In this document: positions 8,010 through 18,660 of the stretch, piece after piece | Layout: every line of letters starts with the position of its first letter | Numbering within the stretch: position 1 is the first letter of the stretch | The notes under the pieces: model-generated | Database searches by the model: none | Told to the model about the DNA's origin: nothing | The model's input: only the letters and a program-made list of their open reading frames with translations | Program-made: the position numbers and the translations under genes | DNA from: Bradyrhizobium sp. Gha | GTDB lineage: Bacteria > Pseudomonadota > Alphaproteobacteria > Rhizobiales > Xanthobacteraceae | Assembly: GCF_900113735.1 (NCBI RefSeq) | Contig: NZ_FOQM01000019.1 | Location: 62,001-126,000 of the forward strand | Reading direction: 5' to 3' | Length of the DNA: 64,000 nt

Positions 8010-9386
8010 TTAAACCGCCTTCACCCGCACCTTCAGCCCATCCCGCGGCTTCGGAATCGGCCACATCTGCCAGTCCGGCTTGTAGCCAGGCTCGAGCGAC
8101 ACCTCGATGTTCTGCAGGAAGTGCCGGGCAAAACATTTCGCCTGCATATAGGCGAAGTGCAGGCCAAGGCACATATGCGCGCCGCCGCCGAACGGCACCC
8201 AGGCGAAGCGGTGACGGTTGCGCTGGGCCTCCTCGGTGAAGCGCAAGGGATCGAAGCTGTCAGGCTCCGGCCAGATGTCCCTCATATGATGCGTGTAGAG
8301 CGGATTGATGCCGACCGCGGTGCCGCCGGGAATCGTAAATCCCTTGAAGCTGAAATCGCGCATCGCGCGGCGTGGCATCGAGGGCACCGGCGGCTTGATT
8401 CGCAGCGCCTCCTTGAACGCCATCTCCGACAGCGGCATTTTCTCGAGATCGTCGAAGCTGGTCGGCGCGTCCGGGGCAAGCCCAAGCGCAACAACCTCGT
8501 CGCGCAGCCTGGTCTGCCACTCCGGATGGGCGGCGAGCTCGCCGATGAAGGACGTCAGCGACGAGGTCAGCGTGTCGTGCGCCGCCATCATCAGGAAGCT
8601 CATATGGTCGATGATGTCCTGCTCGGACAATAATGCGCCATCCTCGTGGGTGGCGCGGCACAGATGCGAGAACAGATCGTCGCCACCATGATTGCCGCGG
8701 CGCAGTGGAATCTGCTCACGGAAATAGGCGACGATGCGCTTGCGCCCCCGCACGCCGGCTGCCATCTGCGTGCCCGGCAGCGGCCTGCGGATCGGCGCGA
8801 CGGCGGCGGCCACCATGTCGACGAAGGCGCGGTTGATCTCGTCGACCTCGGGTCCAATATCGGCGCCGAGGAAAGACGCAGCCGCGAGATCGAGCGTGAG
8901 CTGCTTCATCGCGGGATAGAGCTGCATCTCGCCAGGCTTGGCCTTCCACTGCGCGACGCGCGCGGAGATGCCGCGATCAAGGTCGCTCAGATAGGACTTC
9001 ATCGGCCCTGACTTGAACGCGACCGAGAGCGCCTTGCGGTGCAGCCGATGCTCGTCGAAATCGAGCAGCATCAACCCGCGCGGAAACAGCAGGCCGAGCA
9101 CCTTGTTCCAGCCATGGGTCGACGAGAACAACTTCTGCTGGTCGAACAGCACGAGCTCGTTGGCCTCGGGGCCAAGCAGCACGACGTTGGTCTCGCCGAA
9201 GATATGGGTGCGGTAGACCGGCCCGTATTTGACGCCGTTCGCCTCGACATGTCCCTTGGGATCGGCGAGAATCTGGAAGGTCTTGCCGATGATGGGCCAG
9301 CCCTCGTCGCCGGGAATGTGTGTCAGCTCGTTGCGTTTGGGCGCCGTGTAGGCGAGCGCAGGTGCGGCCACATTCTGCATGGACAT
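8010..9386 (-). CDS. Cytochrome P450
   Basis: Soluble haem monooxygenase of 458 residues. The haem-binding loop is FGGGAHMCLG with the thiolate ligand Cys406. The K-helix ExxR is EALR, and the I-helix oxygen-activating segment reads MMAAHDTLTS, keeping the acid-Thr-like pair as D-T. There is no N-terminal membrane anchor. No ferredoxin or reductase gene is adjacent, so electrons must come from elsewhere. The flavin monooxygenase gene lies 78 nt upstream on the same strand and the two may be one transcript. The start at 9386 has GGGAGC about 8 nt upstream. The subfamily and substrate are not recognisable to me. Confidence 0.93.
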   Translation of the reverse strand: MSMQNVAAPALAYTAPKRNELTHIPGDEGWPIIGKTFQILADPKGHVEANGVKYGPVYRTHIFGETNVVLLGPEANELVLFDQQKLFSSTHGWNKVLGLLFPRGLMLLDFDEHRLHRKALSVAFKSGPMKSYLSDLDRGISARVAQWKAKPGEMQLYPAMKQLTLDLAAASFLGADIGPEVDEINRAFVDMVAAAVAPIRRPLPGTQMAAGVRGRKRIVAYFREQIPLRRGNHGGDDLFSHLCRATHEDGALLSEQDIIDHMSFLMMAAHDTLTSSLTSFIGELAAHPEWQTRLRDEVVALGLAPDAPTSFDDLEKMPLSEMAFKEALRIKPPVPSMPRRAMRDFSFKGFTIPGGTAVGINPLYTHHMRDIWPEPDSFDPLRFTEEAQRNRHRFAWVPFGGGAHMCLGLHFAYMQAKCFARHFLQNIEVSLEPGYKPDWQMWPIPKPRDGLKVRVKAV

Positions 9387-9464
9387 GACGATTGCTCCCG
9401 TTGGCCCTGCCTACATAGCACAATTCGGGTCGCCTTGCGCGGAGTACGCGCGACGGAAACCGGC

Positions 9465-10700
9465 CTATCGCTTCGCCGCTTCCGTCTGCAGATCCGGCGC
9501 ATTGACGGCGGGAATGGCGACGCGGCCGGGGCCGGTCACCTTCAGTGCCTCGGCGGCCTTTTCGTTCTGCATGATCTTGGCCATCACGGCCTGCCCCGCA
9601 CGCTCGAAGATCGCACGATTCTCGATCACGAATTTTTGCGATCTGCGCAAGCCGTCGATATAGCCGTTGATCTCAGGCACGACGTAGCGGGCGACCATAT
9701 CCCAGCTCCGGCGGGTGGCTTCGGGATTGGCCCAGTCGTGAACGAAGCCGATGACGGCACCGACACCGCCCGACACCTCCATCACGTTCTTGATGGTTTT
9801 GACGAGATCGTCGGGCGTGCCGATGGTGGACGCGGCGTCCTCGACAAAAGCGGTCTTGTCCACGGCCTCGTCGGGCGAGGAGAATGCGGTGAGGCCCGGC
9901 CGTTGCAGCGTGCCGACATTATATTCATTGTGCCAGCGCATCAGGCCGGCGCCGGCCTCCTTGCGCGCCTGCTCGCGGGTCTCGGCGATGTGGAAAGTGA
10001 TCAGCACGCGCCAGTCGGCTCGGCTGACCGTGGTACCGTGCTTCCTGGCGGAGTCCTCGGCGAATTGCCATTGCTGTTGCAGCGACATCAACCCCTGCGT
10101 CGTCGTCGAGCCCAGCGAGATGATGCCGATGCCGTATTTGCCCGCCAGGGTCATGCCCGACGGCGAGATCTGCGAGGCCACCACGAACGGCATCTCCTCC
10201 TGCAACGGCAGGAGCTGGAGCGCCGCGTCGTTCATGGTGAACCAGTCGCTCCTGGCGGTGACGCGCTCGCCCTTGAACAGGCGGCGGATCACGTCGATCG
10301 CCTCGTCCTGGCGGTCGCGCTGCGTCATCGGGTCAATGCCGAGCGTGTGCGCGTCCGACGCGAGCGCCCCCGGGCCGGAGCCGAAAATGGCGCGGCCGCC
10401 GGTCATGTGGTCGAGTTGCACCATGCGCTGCGCCACGTTGAAGGGATGGTGATAGGGCAGCGACACCACGCCGGTGCCGAGCTTGATCCGCTTGGTGCGC
10501 TCGCCCGCCGCAGCCAGAAACATCTCGGGCGAGGCGATCATTTCCCAGCCGGAGGAATGATGCTCACCGCACCAGAATTCGTCGTAGCCGAGCGCATCCA
10601 ATTGCTCGACCAGGTCGAGATCGCGCCGGAACTGGAGCATCGGATGTTCCCCGATCGGGTGATGCGGGGCGAGGAAAGCTCCAAATTTCAGGCGCGCCAT
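9465..10700 (-). CDS. LLM-class (luciferase-like) flavin-dependent monooxygenase
   Basis: A 411-residue TIM-barrel enzyme of the bacterial luciferase superfamily, which uses reduced flavin and oxygen. Typical segments are GAFLAPHHP near the N-terminus, FWCGEHHS and the GTGVVSLPYHHPFNVAQ segment. The ATG at 10700 follows GGAGAG and begins exactly at conserved sequence; the frame open to 10739 adds only 13 unsupported residues. It precedes the P450 gene and faces away from an MFS exporter gene at 10880. The substrate is unknown; pairing with a P450 suggests oxidation of a hydrophobic compound, which is inference. Confidence 0.9.
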   Translation of the reverse strand: MARLKFGAFLAPHHPIGEHPMLQFRRDLDLVEQLDALGYDEFWCGEHHSSGWEMIASPEMFLAAAGERTKRIKLGTGVVSLPYHHPFNVAQRMVQLDHMTGGRAIFGSGPGALASDAHTLGIDPMTQRDRQDEAIDVIRRLFKGERVTARSDWFTMNDAALQLLPLQEEMPFVVASQISPSGMTLAGKYGIGIISLGSTTTQGLMSLQQQWQFAEDSARKHGTTVSRADWRVLITFHIAETREQARKEAGAGLMRWHNEYNVGTLQRPGLTAFSSPDEAVDKTAFVEDAASTIGTPDDLVKTIKNVMEVSGGVGAVIGFVHDWANPEATRRSWDMVARYVVPEINGYIDGLRRSQKFVIENRAIFERAGQAVMAKIMQNEKAAEALKVTGPGRVAIPAVNAPDLQTEAAKR

Positions 10701-10879
10701 GGCGTTCTCTCCGGCTGTCTTTTCTGTTTGTTGAGGCAAAGGCTAGTTGGTGGCGCACGCGAACGCAATCGCGCGATGTCCCGCGCAGCGGAATGCGGGC
10801 ATGTCCTACCTCAGAGGTAATCGCGACAGCGCGCGCGGTCTGGAATGATCGGGCAGCCATCATACCGGGGCCGCGCGCA

Positions 10880-12292
10880 ATGCATCAGACCGTGACAAAG
10901 CCCGTCGATACGACCCGCCGCTGGTGGGTGCTGGCGATCGTCGTCGCGGCGCAGTTCATGTTCGGCGTCGACGCCTTCGTCGTCAACGTCGCGATCCCGA
11001 CCATCGCCGTGGATCTTCGTGCCACGCCGGCGCAGATCGAATCGGTCATCGCGATCTATCTGATCGCCTATGCGACGCTGGTCGTCACCGGCGGACGCCT
11101 CGGCGATATCCATGGCACCAGGAGGGTGTTTCTCGCCGGCGTGCTCGGTTTCACCGTGACCTCGTTGTGGTGCGGGCTGGCGCTTTCAGGCGCGCAGCTG
11201 ATCGTCGCCCGGCTGGCGCAGGGCGCGACCGCGGCGCTGATGGTGCCGCAGGTGCTGGCGACGCTGCATCTCCTGTTCATCGATGACGCGCGCAGCCGCG
11301 CCTTCGGCATCTACGGCATCGCGCTCGGGCTCGCCGGCGCCGCCGGCTTCCTGCTCGGCGGCCTGCTGGTCACGATCGATCTTGCGCATACCGGCTGGCG
11401 CGCGGTGTTCTTCGTCAATGTGCCCTGCGGTCTCATCATCGCGGCTGCTGCATGGCAGATCATGCCGACGGTGCCGCGCCGCGCTGGTACGAGGCTCGAC
11501 ATCCGGGGCAGCGTGGTGCTGTTCGCAGGATTGCTGTGCCTGATCGGACCGCTGCTGTTCGGCCACGATGTCGGCTGGGCGTTGTGGCTGTGGGCGGTGA
11601 TGGCGATGGGCGGCGCGATCCTGTTTGCCTTCATCAAGCTCGAGCACGCGGTTGCCCGCGCTGGCGGTATGCCGCTGATCGATCTGACGCTGCTGGCGGA
11701 TGCCCCTTTCCTGCGCGGCCTGGGCGCCGCGTTCTTCTTCTTCGTCGCCAATCTGTCGTTCTATCTGGTGATGACGCTCTTCATGCAGCGCGGCCTGAAG
11801 ATTCCGCCGCTTGCCGCCGGCCTCGCATTCATTCCGCTCGCGCTCGCTTTCGTCGTGGCCTCGCGGCACAGCGGCGCGCGGGCGAAGCATCGCGGCACCA
11901 AGGTCCTGATCGAAGGCTGCGCGTTGCAGATCGCGGGCCTCGCCGCGCTTGCGCTTGTTGCGGGCTCCATCAACGCTCCGGCCCCGGTCCTGCTCGCGCT
12001 CGTCATGATCATCTTCGGCTACGGACAGGGCCTGGTGATGGCGCCGCTGTCAGGCGCGGTGCTCTCGACCGTCAAGCCCGTCGCGGCAGGCTCGGCGTCC
12101 GGCATGTACGGCACCATTGCGCAGATCGGAAATGCGGCCGGAGTGGCCGCAATCGGCGCGGTGTTCTTCGCGATCGAACGACTGCAATCAGCGCGTGCAG
12201 CTTTCCTCGTCTCGCTCATTTTATTCGCCGCGTTAATCATGACGTCAGCCGCATTCCTGACGTGGATGCGCCGCGTATCTGCACGAAGTTGA
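10880..12292 (+). CDS. MFS transporter, DHA2 (14-segment) drug-efflux type
   Basis: Inner-membrane protein of 470 residues with about 14 membrane segments. The start of the domain DAFVVNVAIPTI matches the DxxIVNVALP motif of DHA2 exporters, followed by GGRLGDIHGTRR, the motif A loop (about residues 77-88). Proton-driven export of a hydrophobic compound is the usual role. The frame is open from 10793, but the ATG at 10880 gives the expected short N-terminus. It is divergent from the LLM monooxygenase gene with about 180 nt between starts, so control may be shared. No periplasmic adaptor gene accompanies it. Confidence 0.9.
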   Translation: MHQTVTKPVDTTRRWWVLAIVVAAQFMFGVDAFVVNVAIPTIAVDLRATPAQIESVIAIYLIAYATLVVTGGRLGDIHGTRRVFLAGVLGFTVTSLWCGLALSGAQLIVARLAQGATAALMVPQVLATLHLLFIDDARSRAFGIYGIALGLAGAAGFLLGGLLVTIDLAHTGWRAVFFVNVPCGLIIAAAAWQIMPTVPRRAGTRLDIRGSVVLFAGLLCLIGPLLFGHDVGWALWLWAVMAMGGAILFAFIKLEHAVARAGGMPLIDLTLLADAPFLRGLGAAFFFFVANLSFYLVMTLFMQRGLKIPPLAAGLAFIPLALAFVVASRHSGARAKHRGTKVLIEGCALQIAGLAALALVAGSINAPAPVLLALVMIIFGYGQGLVMAPLSGAVLSTVKPVAAGSASGMYGTIAQIGNAAGVAAIGAVFFAIERLQSARAAFLVSLILFAALIMTSAAFLTWMRRVSARS

Positions 12293-12432
12293 GGCTGACG
12301 GTTAATATTTGCGGATTCCTGCGGGATTTTGCGCGTTTCCGGATCGACGGACGGCACACGGACTTTTCATTTCGCACCGCAGCAACTATCTGGTCTGGGT
12401 AAACGTTGAAAGCCGCCCACCAGGAATTTACC

Positions 12433-13584
12433 GTGTCGCTTGCCCGCAATGTCGACTTCTTGAGACGTCTGCCAAGGTTGGACGGTCTGCGCCTGCCTGA
12501 TTTTGGCGCGGGCGCTGGCAGCTCTAGCCCGCTGGAAGAAGTGACCGGCTTCGGCGACAATCCAGGCGACCTGCGCATGTTCGCGTTCGTGCCGGCGCAA
12601 TTGCAGAAGCCGCACGCGCTCGTCGTCGTGCTGCATGGCTGCGGCCAGACGGCGGCCTCTTACGATCTCGGTGCGGGCTGGTCGACGCTCGCGCGCCACT
12701 ATGGCTTTGCGCTCGTGATGCCCGAGCAGCAGCGCGTCAACAACGGCAACACCTGCTTCAACTGGTTCAATCCCGAGGACACCGCACGCGACAGCGGCGA
12801 GGCGCGTTCGATCCGCCAGATGATCGCGCATATGGTCGAGACGCATCGCATCGATCCCAGGCGCATCTTCATCACCGGCCTTTCCGCCGGCGGCGGCATG
12901 ACCTCGGTGATGCTTGCGACCTACCCGGAAGTATTCGCCGCCGGCGCGGTCATCGCTGGATTGCCGTATGGTATCGCCTCCAATCTGCGCGAGGCGCTCG
13001 ACGGCATGTTCCATTCGCCCGGGCGACCCGAGCGTGAGCTCGGCGATTTGGTGCGGCGGGCCTCGAACCATCGCGGGCCTTGGCCGAAGATCTCGGTGTG
13101 GCACGGCAGCGCCGACCGCACCGTCAATCCCGGCAATGCCAACGAGATCGTCAAGCAGTGGCTCGACTTGCACGATCTGCCGATGACGCCGATGGCCGAG
13201 ACCAATGTCGACGGCTATCCGCGCCAGTCCTGGTGGAACAAGGACGGCGAGACGCTGGTCGAGTCCTACGCCATCACCGGCATGGCCCACGGCACGCCGC
13301 TTGGGCTTGCCGACAACGACCAGCGCTACGGCGTCGAAGGTGCGTTCCTGATCGAGGCCGGCATCTCCTCGTCCTATCACATCGCAAAGTTCTTCGGCCT
13401 CACCGGTTGGATTCAGGACGCGAAGAAGGCGGACGCGAAACCTTCGCCCGCCCCGCATCTCGCCCGCACCATCCGTGTGAAAGTCGCCGAAGAGAAGGCC
13501 GAGGCGACGCGCGACCGGGGGCGCGGCTTCGATCTCGGCCAGATCATCACCCGCGCGCTCACGGCCGCGGGCCTGGTGAAGTAG
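12433..13584 (+). CDS. PHB depolymerase-family esterase (LpqC type)
   Basis: Alpha/beta hydrolase of 383 residues in the extracellular PHB-depolymerase/LpqC esterase family. LHGCGQTAASYD (about 67-78) gives the oxyanion region, GLSAGG (149-154) the nucleophile elbow with Ser151, and the later WHGSADRTV and GMAHGTPLG supply the Asp and His. No signal peptide is evident, so it may act inside the cell or on small esters. The GTG at 12433 follows AGGAA by 6 nt, better than the TTG nine codons upstream. The C-terminal 50 residues are charged and poorly conserved. A family name is safe; true PHB hydrolysis is not. Confidence 0.87.
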   Translation: MSLARNVDFLRRLPRLDGLRLPDFGAGAGSSSPLEEVTGFGDNPGDLRMFAFVPAQLQKPHALVVVLHGCGQTAASYDLGAGWSTLARHYGFALVMPEQQRVNNGNTCFNWFNPEDTARDSGEARSIRQMIAHMVETHRIDPRRIFITGLSAGGGMTSVMLATYPEVFAAGAVIAGLPYGIASNLREALDGMFHSPGRPERELGDLVRRASNHRGPWPKISVWHGSADRTVNPGNANEIVKQWLDLHDLPMTPMAETNVDGYPRQSWWNKDGETLVESYAITGMAHGTPLGLADNDQRYGVEGAFLIEAGISSSYHIAKFFGLTGWIQDAKKADAKPSPAPHLARTIRVKVAEEKAEATRDRGRGFDLGQIITRALTAAGLVK

Positions 13585-13596
13585 CGCGCCGGTTGC

Positions 13597-14268
13597 TCAC
13601 ATCTCGCCGGTGATGAACGGATTGGTCATCCGCTCCTGGCCGATGCTCGAGCCGGCGCCGTGGCCGCAGATGAAGCCGACATCGTCGCCGAGCGGCAGCA
13701 GCTTGGTCTTGATCGAGTTGATCAACGTGGCGTGACTGCCGCCCGGAAGGTCGGTACGTCCGACCGAGCCTGCGAACAGCACGTCGCCGACATGGGCAAA
13801 GCGCAAAGCCTTGTTGAAGAACACGACGCTGCCCGGCGAATGGCCCGGGCAATGCAAAACATCGAATGTCAGGCCGCCGATCGACACGCTGTCGCCTTCG
13901 TCGAGCCAGCGGTCCGGCGCGAAATTGCGCACGCCGGTCATGCCGAAGCGCGCGCCGCTCTCGACCACGTTGTCCAGCAGAAATTTGTCCGCTTCATGCG
14001 GGCCTTCGATCGGCACCTTCAGCGCATCGCGCAATTCCGCCGCGCCGCCGACATGGTCGATATGGCCGTGGGTCAGCCAGATCTTCTCCACGCTGACGCC
14101 GGTCTGCTTGATCGCCTCGAGGATCTTCGGCACGTCGCCGCCGGGATCGATGACCACGGCCTTCTTGCCGGGTTCGTCCCAGATGATGGTGCAGTTCTGC
14201 TCGAACAGCGTCACGGGGACGATGATCGCGCCGGCCTTGGCCCGTCCGGTGTCATTTTGCTCGGTCAT
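13597..14268 (-). CDS. MBL-fold metallo-hydrolase, glyoxalase II-like
   Basis: A 223-residue metallo-beta-lactamase-fold hydrolase. The metal site begins THGHIDHVGG, with His67, His69, Asp71 and His72, followed by CPGHSPG and DVLFAGSVGRTD, and ends with a CGHG His. The size and motifs match the short glyoxalase II-like proteins that cleave thioesters. The start ATG at 14268 lies where family homology begins; the reading frame continues upstream to 15813 only because it runs antisense to the GH13 gene. It is convergent with the esterase gene (12 nt between stops) and divergent from the alpha-glucosidase gene. Confidence 0.9.
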   Translation of the reverse strand: MTEQNDTGRAKAGAIIVPVTLFEQNCTIIWDEPGKKAVVIDPGGDVPKILEAIKQTGVSVEKIWLTHGHIDHVGGAAELRDALKVPIEGPHEADKFLLDNVVESGARFGMTGVRNFAPDRWLDEGDSVSIGGLTFDVLHCPGHSPGSVVFFNKALRFAHVGDVLFAGSVGRTDLPGGSHATLINSIKTKLLPLGDDVGFICGHGAGSSIGQERMTNPFITGEM

Positions 14269-14439
14269 GGCCGCACAATGCCGATTTTTGCTGCGTCGCC
14301 AAGCAAAATAGTACTGGGGACCATACGGAACAGAAGCTGCGAGGGTCACACGGCCGTCCCAATTCGCTTGCCAGTTTGAACCGGGGCGTTGCTTCGGCGT
14401 TCTCCCGCGCGAGACGCAGATTTGGATGGTCTTTCCGGC

Positions 14440-16041
<1,602 letters not shown>

Positions 16042-16086
16042 GTGGTTGTCCTCGAAATCAATTCAGCTGCAGACGACGCCCTTTCC

Positions 16087-16114
16087 GTTCCCTCCCCCCA
16101 AGGGGGGAGGGAAC
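16087..16114. terminator. Bidirectional hairpin between convergent GH13 genes
   Basis: Perfect 13-bp arms GTTCCCTCCCCCC and GGGGGGAGGGAAC enclose an AA loop, between two convergent stop codons (16041 and 16136). The position suits a shared terminator. The purine/pyrimidine-rich arms also resemble the C-rich intergenic repeat at 37213-37370. Confidence 0.6.
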
Positions 16115-16135
16115 GCACCCCCGTCGGGGCGCTAG

Positions 16136-17836
16136 CTACCTCCCGCGCCCCTTCACCCTCTTCCCGTCCACATCACTCCGCTTCAGCAGATAATCCAGCC
16201 CGCCGACGCGGTACCAGCGATAGCCATAGGGCTCCAGCACGACGCGGTGCAGGCCGCGCTTGTCGGCATGGCTGTGGTCTTCGGCGAGCAAATTGATCAG
16301 GTCTTTGCCGGCGCCGCCGGGCAGGCCCGGGCCCGCCGAGAACGCGATCTCGCGCGGCTTCTCGTCGAGATTGTGCACGAACAGCACGGAATTGTTGCGC
16401 CAGTCATAGCGGATGATGAACACGGCGGGGTCGCGTGCCGGGATCACGGTGAAATCGCCCCAGCCGATCTCCGGTACCTCCTTGCGCATGCGGATGATGC
16501 GCTCGGTCCAGTTCAGCATGGAGTTGGGATCGCGCCGCTGCTTGGCGACATTGACGTGCGGATAGCCGTACGGCCCCGTGTCGATGACGGGGATCGCCGG
16601 CCGGTCGCTCTTGGTGAAGCCGCCATGCGGCTCGGTTGACCATTGCATCGGCGTGCGCGCGCAATTGCGTTCGGGCAGCGAGAGATCGTCGCCCATCGCG
16701 ATCTCGTCGCCGTAGCGGATCACGGGCGTTCCCGGCAGCGTGCACATCAGGCTGTAGGCAAGCTCGAGCCGCCGGCGATCGCCGCCGAGCATCGGCGCGA
16801 GCCGGCGGCGGATGCCGCGATCGTAAAGCTGCATGTCCTTGTCGGGGCCGAACGCGTTGAACACGCAGTCGCGCTGCGCCTTGGTGAGCCGTCCCAGATC
16901 GAGCTCATCGTGATTGCGCAGGAACAGGCCCCATTGCGCGGTGGCCGGCCGCGGCTTGGTCGCTTTCAGCGCCTTGGCCAGCGGGCGTGAATCGGCGGAG
17001 GCCAGCGCATAGAACAAATGCTGGTTGACGTGGAAGTTGAACATCATGTGCATGCGGTCGGCATCCTTGCCGAAATACTCCAGGTCGGTATCAGGCAGCA
17101 CATTGGCTTCGGCCAGGATGATGGCGTCGCCCTCGCGCCATTGCAGGAATTCGCGGAAGGTGCGCAGCATGTCGTATTGCTCGACCGGCGTCTTCACCTT
17201 CGGTCCCTTGGTCGCGATCACGAAGGGCACGGCGTCCATGCGGAAGCCCGAGACGCCGAGCTGGATCCAGAAACCCATGATCTTCAGAAGCTCCGCCTGC
17301 ACGTGCGGGTTAGCAGTGTTGAGATCGGGCTGGAAATCGTAGAAGCGGTGGAAGTAGTAGGCGCCTGCTTCCTTGTCGCGCGTCCAGGTCGATTTCTGCA
17401 CGCCGGGAAACACCATGCCCTTGTTGGCGTTCGCAGGCTTCTTGTCCGACCAGACGTACCAGTCGCGATAGGGGGAATTCCTGTCGCGCCGCGCTTCCTT
17501 GAACCAGTGATGCTGGTCTGACGTGTGGTTGATGACGAGGTCGATGATGACGCGGATGCCGCGCTGCTTGCAGCCCTGCGTGAACTCGACGAAATCGCCG
17601 AGCGTGCCGTAGCGGGAATCGACGCTGTAATAATCGGCGATGTCGTAGCCGTCATCACGGCCGGGGGAGGTCTGGAACGGCATCAGCCAGATCGTGGTGA
17701 TGCCGAGCCCGTGCAGGTAATCGAGCCGGCGCTGCAGGCCCTTGAAGTCACCGATGCCGTCGCCATTGGCATCCATATAGGTGCCGACGGAGAGGCAATA
17801 GATGATGGCGTTCTTGTACCAGAGATCGTCGATCAT
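16136..17836 (-). CDS. GH13 trehalose-synthase-like enzyme
   Basis: A 566-residue GH13 enzyme resembling trehalose synthase (maltose alpha-D-glucosyltransferase) but more divergent. It opens with WYKNAIIYCLSVGTYMD, where typical TreS has an aspartate-rich match. The catalytic set is complete: Asp201 in GFRMDAVPF, Glu243 in ILAEANV and Asp310 in FLRNHDELD. The LTKAQRD segment after the third site is typical of the TreS group. There is no maltokinase fusion at the C-terminus. A 600-residue frame begins at 17938, but the ATG at 17836 starts at conserved sequence. A role in trehalose formation under osmotic or dry stress is inference. Confidence 0.85.
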   Translation of the reverse strand: MIDDLWYKNAIIYCLSVGTYMDANGDGIGDFKGLQRRLDYLHGLGITTIWLMPFQTSPGRDDGYDIADYYSVDSRYGTLGDFVEFTQGCKQRGIRVIIDLVINHTSDQHHWFKEARRDRNSPYRDWYVWSDKKPANANKGMVFPGVQKSTWTRDKEAGAYYFHRFYDFQPDLNTANPHVQAELLKIMGFWIQLGVSGFRMDAVPFVIATKGPKVKTPVEQYDMLRTFREFLQWREGDAIILAEANVLPDTDLEYFGKDADRMHMMFNFHVNQHLFYALASADSRPLAKALKATKPRPATAQWGLFLRNHDELDLGRLTKAQRDCVFNAFGPDKDMQLYDRGIRRRLAPMLGGDRRRLELAYSLMCTLPGTPVIRYGDEIAMGDDLSLPERNCARTPMQWSTEPHGGFTKSDRPAIPVIDTGPYGYPHVNVAKQRRDPNSMLNWTERIIRMRKEVPEIGWGDFTVIPARDPAVFIIRYDWRNNSVLFVHNLDEKPREIAFSAGPGLPGGAGKDLINLLAEDHSHADKRGLHRVVLEPYGYRWYRVGGLDYLLKRSDVDGKRVKGRGR

Positions 17837-17919
17837 GGCTCGCAGCCTCGGTGGTTCCGCCGAGGTGCGGCGGCTGCGTGATAAGTGATTTGAGCGAGCG
17901 TGGTTCCCGCACCTCGAGT

Positions 17920-18077
17920 GTCGTCCTGGACAAGCCAAGCGCAGATCCAGGACCCCCGCGCGAGCGCTTGCGCTCGTCGCGATTATCCCAGGGAGGAGTT
18001 TGACGGAGGCTGGTGGTTAGCTGCTCGCGCGACGACGATCATTTGGGGCAATGGGGACTGGCTTTCGCCAGGACGAC
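17920..18077. repeat. Intergenic palindromic repeat (GTCGTCCTGG type)
   Basis: GTCGTCCTGG (17920-17929) is matched by CCAGGACGAC (18068-18077), with CTGGACAAGCCA near the left arm and CTGGCTTTCGCCAG near the right. It fills the gap between the trehalose-synthase-like gene and mmcB, which are divergent, and nothing coding is seen in it. Confidence 0.55.
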
Positions 18078-18104
18078 GATGATGGAATCGGCTACTCTCC
18101 CCCC

Positions 18105-18596
18105 ATGGACAACCCCGCCCGCAACGTCGCCCTCGTGCCGCCGCCAGATCGTCGTCAATCAGAGACGGCGCGCGCGATTGCGCGCGGCACGGCGCGGCTG
18201 TTGCGTTCGCTCGGGTTTTCCTGCATCAGCGAATTGCCCTTGCCGTCCGGCCGGCGCGCCGATCTGGTGGCCTTGAACGAGCGCGGCGAGATCTGGATCG
18301 TCGAGATCAAATCATCGATCGAGGATTTGCGCGCCGACCAGAAATGGCCCGAATACCGTGCCCATTGCGACCGCCTGTTCTTCGCCTTCACGCAGGATCT
18401 GCCTTGCGAGATTTTTCCCGAGGGCACCGGCCTGATCATCGCGGATGCCTATGGCGCGCATCTGCATTGCGAGGCGCCCGAGCACAAGATCGCAGCCGCG
18501 ACGCGTAAGCAGATGACGGTGCGATTTGGTATGGCAGCAGCGCTGCGCATCAACCGCCTGGTCGATCCGCAGGGCCATGCGGATTTCTGGGAGTAG
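18105..18596 (+). CDS. mmcB: MmcB family DNA repair protein (PD-(D/E)XK fold)
   Basis: A 163-residue protein of the MmcB family, a predicted restriction-type nuclease of alphaproteobacteria linked to the DNA-damage response. The fold's active-site pattern is visible as Glu43, then ADLVALN with Asp53, then IVEIKSS with Glu67 and Lys69 (E-x-K). The start ATG at 18105 follows a C-rich stretch without a good ribosome site; the upstream in-frame ATG at 18051 lies inside the intergenic repeat and is rejected. It is convergent with regR across a hairpin. Confidence 0.85.
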   Translation: MDNPARNVALVPPPDRRQSETARAIARGTARLLRSLGFSCISELPLPSGRRADLVALNERGEIWIVEIKSSIEDLRADQKWPEYRAHCDRLFFAFTQDLPCEIFPEGTGLIIADAYGAHLHCEAPEHKIAAATRKQMTVRFGMAAALRINRLVDPQGHADFWE

Positions 18597-18617
18597 CGGC
18601 ACCGCCAACGCAGCTGC

Positions 18618-18653
18618 CGTAGGGTGGGTTACGCTTTGCTAACCCACCCTACG
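18618..18653. terminator. Hairpin of GTAGGGTGGGTTA family between mmcB and regR
   Basis: Arms CGTAGGGTGGGTTA (18618-18631) and TAACCCACCCTACG (18640-18653) are perfect 14-bp inverted repeats around CGCTTTGC. The hairpin sits between convergent stop codons, so it can terminate both transcripts. The same arm sequence recurs at 7852-7989, showing that a mobile or multicopy hairpin has been placed at gene ends. Confidence 0.7.
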
Positions 18654-18660
18654 AAGCCCG

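Noticed and set aside
16042-16135. Short plus-strand frame after the alpha-glucosidase
   Set aside because: It only covers the terminator and part of the neighbouring gene; no ribosome site or family match.
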